Of a DNA stretch of 50,620 bases, positions 49,858 through 50,620 are shown piece by piece. Position 1 is the first letter of the stretch. Each line of letters opens with the position of its first letter. The stretch spans positions 1 through 50,620 of the forward strand of contig JAAUZC010000039.1 in the NCBI GenBank assembly GCA_014804795.1. Reading direction: 5' to 3'. The position numbers were made by a program, and so were the translations under genes. This stretch comes from Lachnospiraceae bacterium. GTDB lineage: Bacteria > Bacillota > Clostridia > Lachnospirales > Lachnospiraceae. The notes under the pieces are model-generated. The model made no database searches and was not told the DNA's origin. It worked only from the letters and a program-made list of their open reading frames with translations.

Positions 49858-49956
49858 GCCCTCTCAGTGCACAAGACGATTTACAGACGTGAAAACGGCT
49901 GGAAATCTGTCTTCCGCTATAGTGTACTGAGAGGGCAGAAGCGGAACTGAAATAGA
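49858..49956 (+). repeat. Intergenic hairpin repeat, copy J, flanked by 19-bp direct repeats
   Basis: GCCCTCTCAGT (49858-49868) pairs perfectly with ACTGAGAGGGC (49926-49936). Inner arms GACGATTT and GGAAATCTGTC pair, with right-side bulge TTCCGCTATA. GCAGAAGCGGAACTGAAAT occurs exactly on both sides (49831-49849 and 49935-49953), a 104 bp period that looks like unit insertion or tandem duplication. Confidence 0.85.
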
Positions 49957-49964
49957 GGTAAAAT

Positions 49965-50620
49965 ATGGGGATTTTTGGAACACAGCTTGCAAATGTAGTG
50001 GAGTGGAATGAGAGTAATCCGGGTACACTCTTATGGAAATGGCAAAGCAATGAGATTAAAAAAGGCTCTAAGCTGATCGTCAGAATGGGACAGGATGCTA
50101 TTTTCATGTATAACGGAAAAGTGGAAGGTATCTTTGAGAACGAGGGGCAGTTTGACATCGAATCTCAGATCATTCCGTTTTTAACTACGTTAAAAAGTTT
50201 TAAATTTGGATTTAATACACCGCTGCGTGCGGAAGTGCTGTTTATCAATACGAAGGAGCAGCTTGTAAAGTGGGGCACAAAGAGTGCTATTAACCTGCCG
50301 GCACAGGGACTGCCCGGCGGTATGCCGGTCAGGGCATTCGGTACATTCAGCTGCAAAGTGGCGGAAGCGGACGTGCTGATTGATAAGATTGCCGGTGTGA
50401 AAAGTATTTTCACTGTGGAAGATGTAAAGGAACGTATTGTTGCAAATCTGGATCAGCTTTTGATGAGCTGGATCGGCAGAGAGGGCAGAGATATGTTCAA
50501 TCTCCAGATGGATGCCGGGAATATTGCAAAAGGGATCATGGCCGATCTGGATATGGATATGCGTAAGATCGGAATTGCCATTACAGAATTTAAAATCGAG
50601 AGCTTTTCCTATCCGGAGGA
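49965..50620 (+). CDS. SPFH-domain (YdjI/virion-core-like) protein, N-terminal part
   Basis: The frame starts at ATG 49965 after TAGAGG and is open to the window end (218 residues seen). The start GIFGTQLANVVEWNESNPGTLLWKW and the SPFH-like core (LIVRMGQDAIFMYNGKVEGIF, VRAFGTFSCKVAEAD) fit the YdjI-type family, which docks PspA proteins to the membrane. A C-terminal zinc-ribbon, common in the family, would lie outside the window. It is co-oriented with pspA and probably co-transcribed through hairpin copy J. Confidence 0.88.
   Translation, partial: MGIFGTQLANVVEWNESNPGTLLWKWQSNEIKKGSKLIVRMGQDAIFMYNGKVEGIFENEGQFDIESQIIPFLTTLKSFKFGFNTPLRAEVLFINTKEQLVKWGTKSAINLPAQGLPGGMPVRAFGTFSCKVAEADVLIDKIAGVKSIFTVEDVKERIVANLDQLLMSWIGREGRDMFNLQMDAGNIAKGIMADLDMDMRKIGIAITEFKIESFSYPE

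Overview
The window looks like chromosomal DNA of a low-to-mid GC Gram-positive anaerobe, most likely a gut Lachnospiraceae (Clostridia). The reasons are strong AGGAGG-type ribosome binding sites, sigma-A promoters with 16-17 bp spacers, lipoproteins with Firmicute lipoboxes, YesM/YesN-type two-component genes, ECF sigma/anti-sigma pairs, archaeal-type LeuCD and a comEA/two-component/GerMN/comEC/holA block. The species assignment is inference. No rRNA, tRNA or CRISPR was found.

Layout. 1-1119: right part of an IS3-family insertion sequence, then an AT-rich GNAT gene. 1697-3947: argB and argD. 4219-7297: an orphan solute-binding protein, a YdcZ-type membrane protein and a ComEA-like lipoprotein. 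7315-14764: OmpR-type regulator, histidine kinase, GerMN lipoprotein, ComEC, a HicAB toxin-antitoxin module wedged in, and holA. 14863-16691: ECF sigma factor and DUF4179 protein. 16903-21912: MATE exporter, DUF1653 protein, 5'-nucleotidase and an SfsA-MutY fusion. 22002-25626: Q/N/Y-rich membrane protein (minus), ECF sigma/anti-sigma pair (plus), metF (minus). 25823-41439: the most distinctive region, described below. 41440-45273: a leader with several terminators, a phosphotransferase-like kinase and an amino-acid ABC transporter. 45398-49076: two tandem isopropylmalate-dehydratase-like small/large subunit pairs. 49145-50620: PspA and an SPFH-type protein cut by the window end.

The central system is a probable gallotannin / galloyl-glucoside utilisation locus. 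A divergent AraC regulator faces an operon of permuted GH3 glucosidase, UbiD-type decarboxylase (LpdC-like), UbiX flavin prenyltransferase (LpdB-like), LpdD-like small protein and a tannase with an intact Ser178/Asp442/His474 triad. It is followed, all on the same strand, by a YesN/YesM two-component pair, an ABC protein that has lost its ATPase motifs, and a complete Rbs-type sugar importer. None of the enzymes has a signal peptide, so the model is: import a galloylated sugar, de-esterify and deglycosylate it in the cytosol, and decarboxylate gallate to pyrogallol.

A second notable feature is a family of about 80-190 bp intergenic hairpins (seven copies plus fragments), always ending with a GCGGAACT-type tail and a Shine-Dalgarno site just before a gene. 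Their arms differ between copies but keep pairing, and an asymmetric bulge of YCCGnTAT type is retained. I do not recognise this family.
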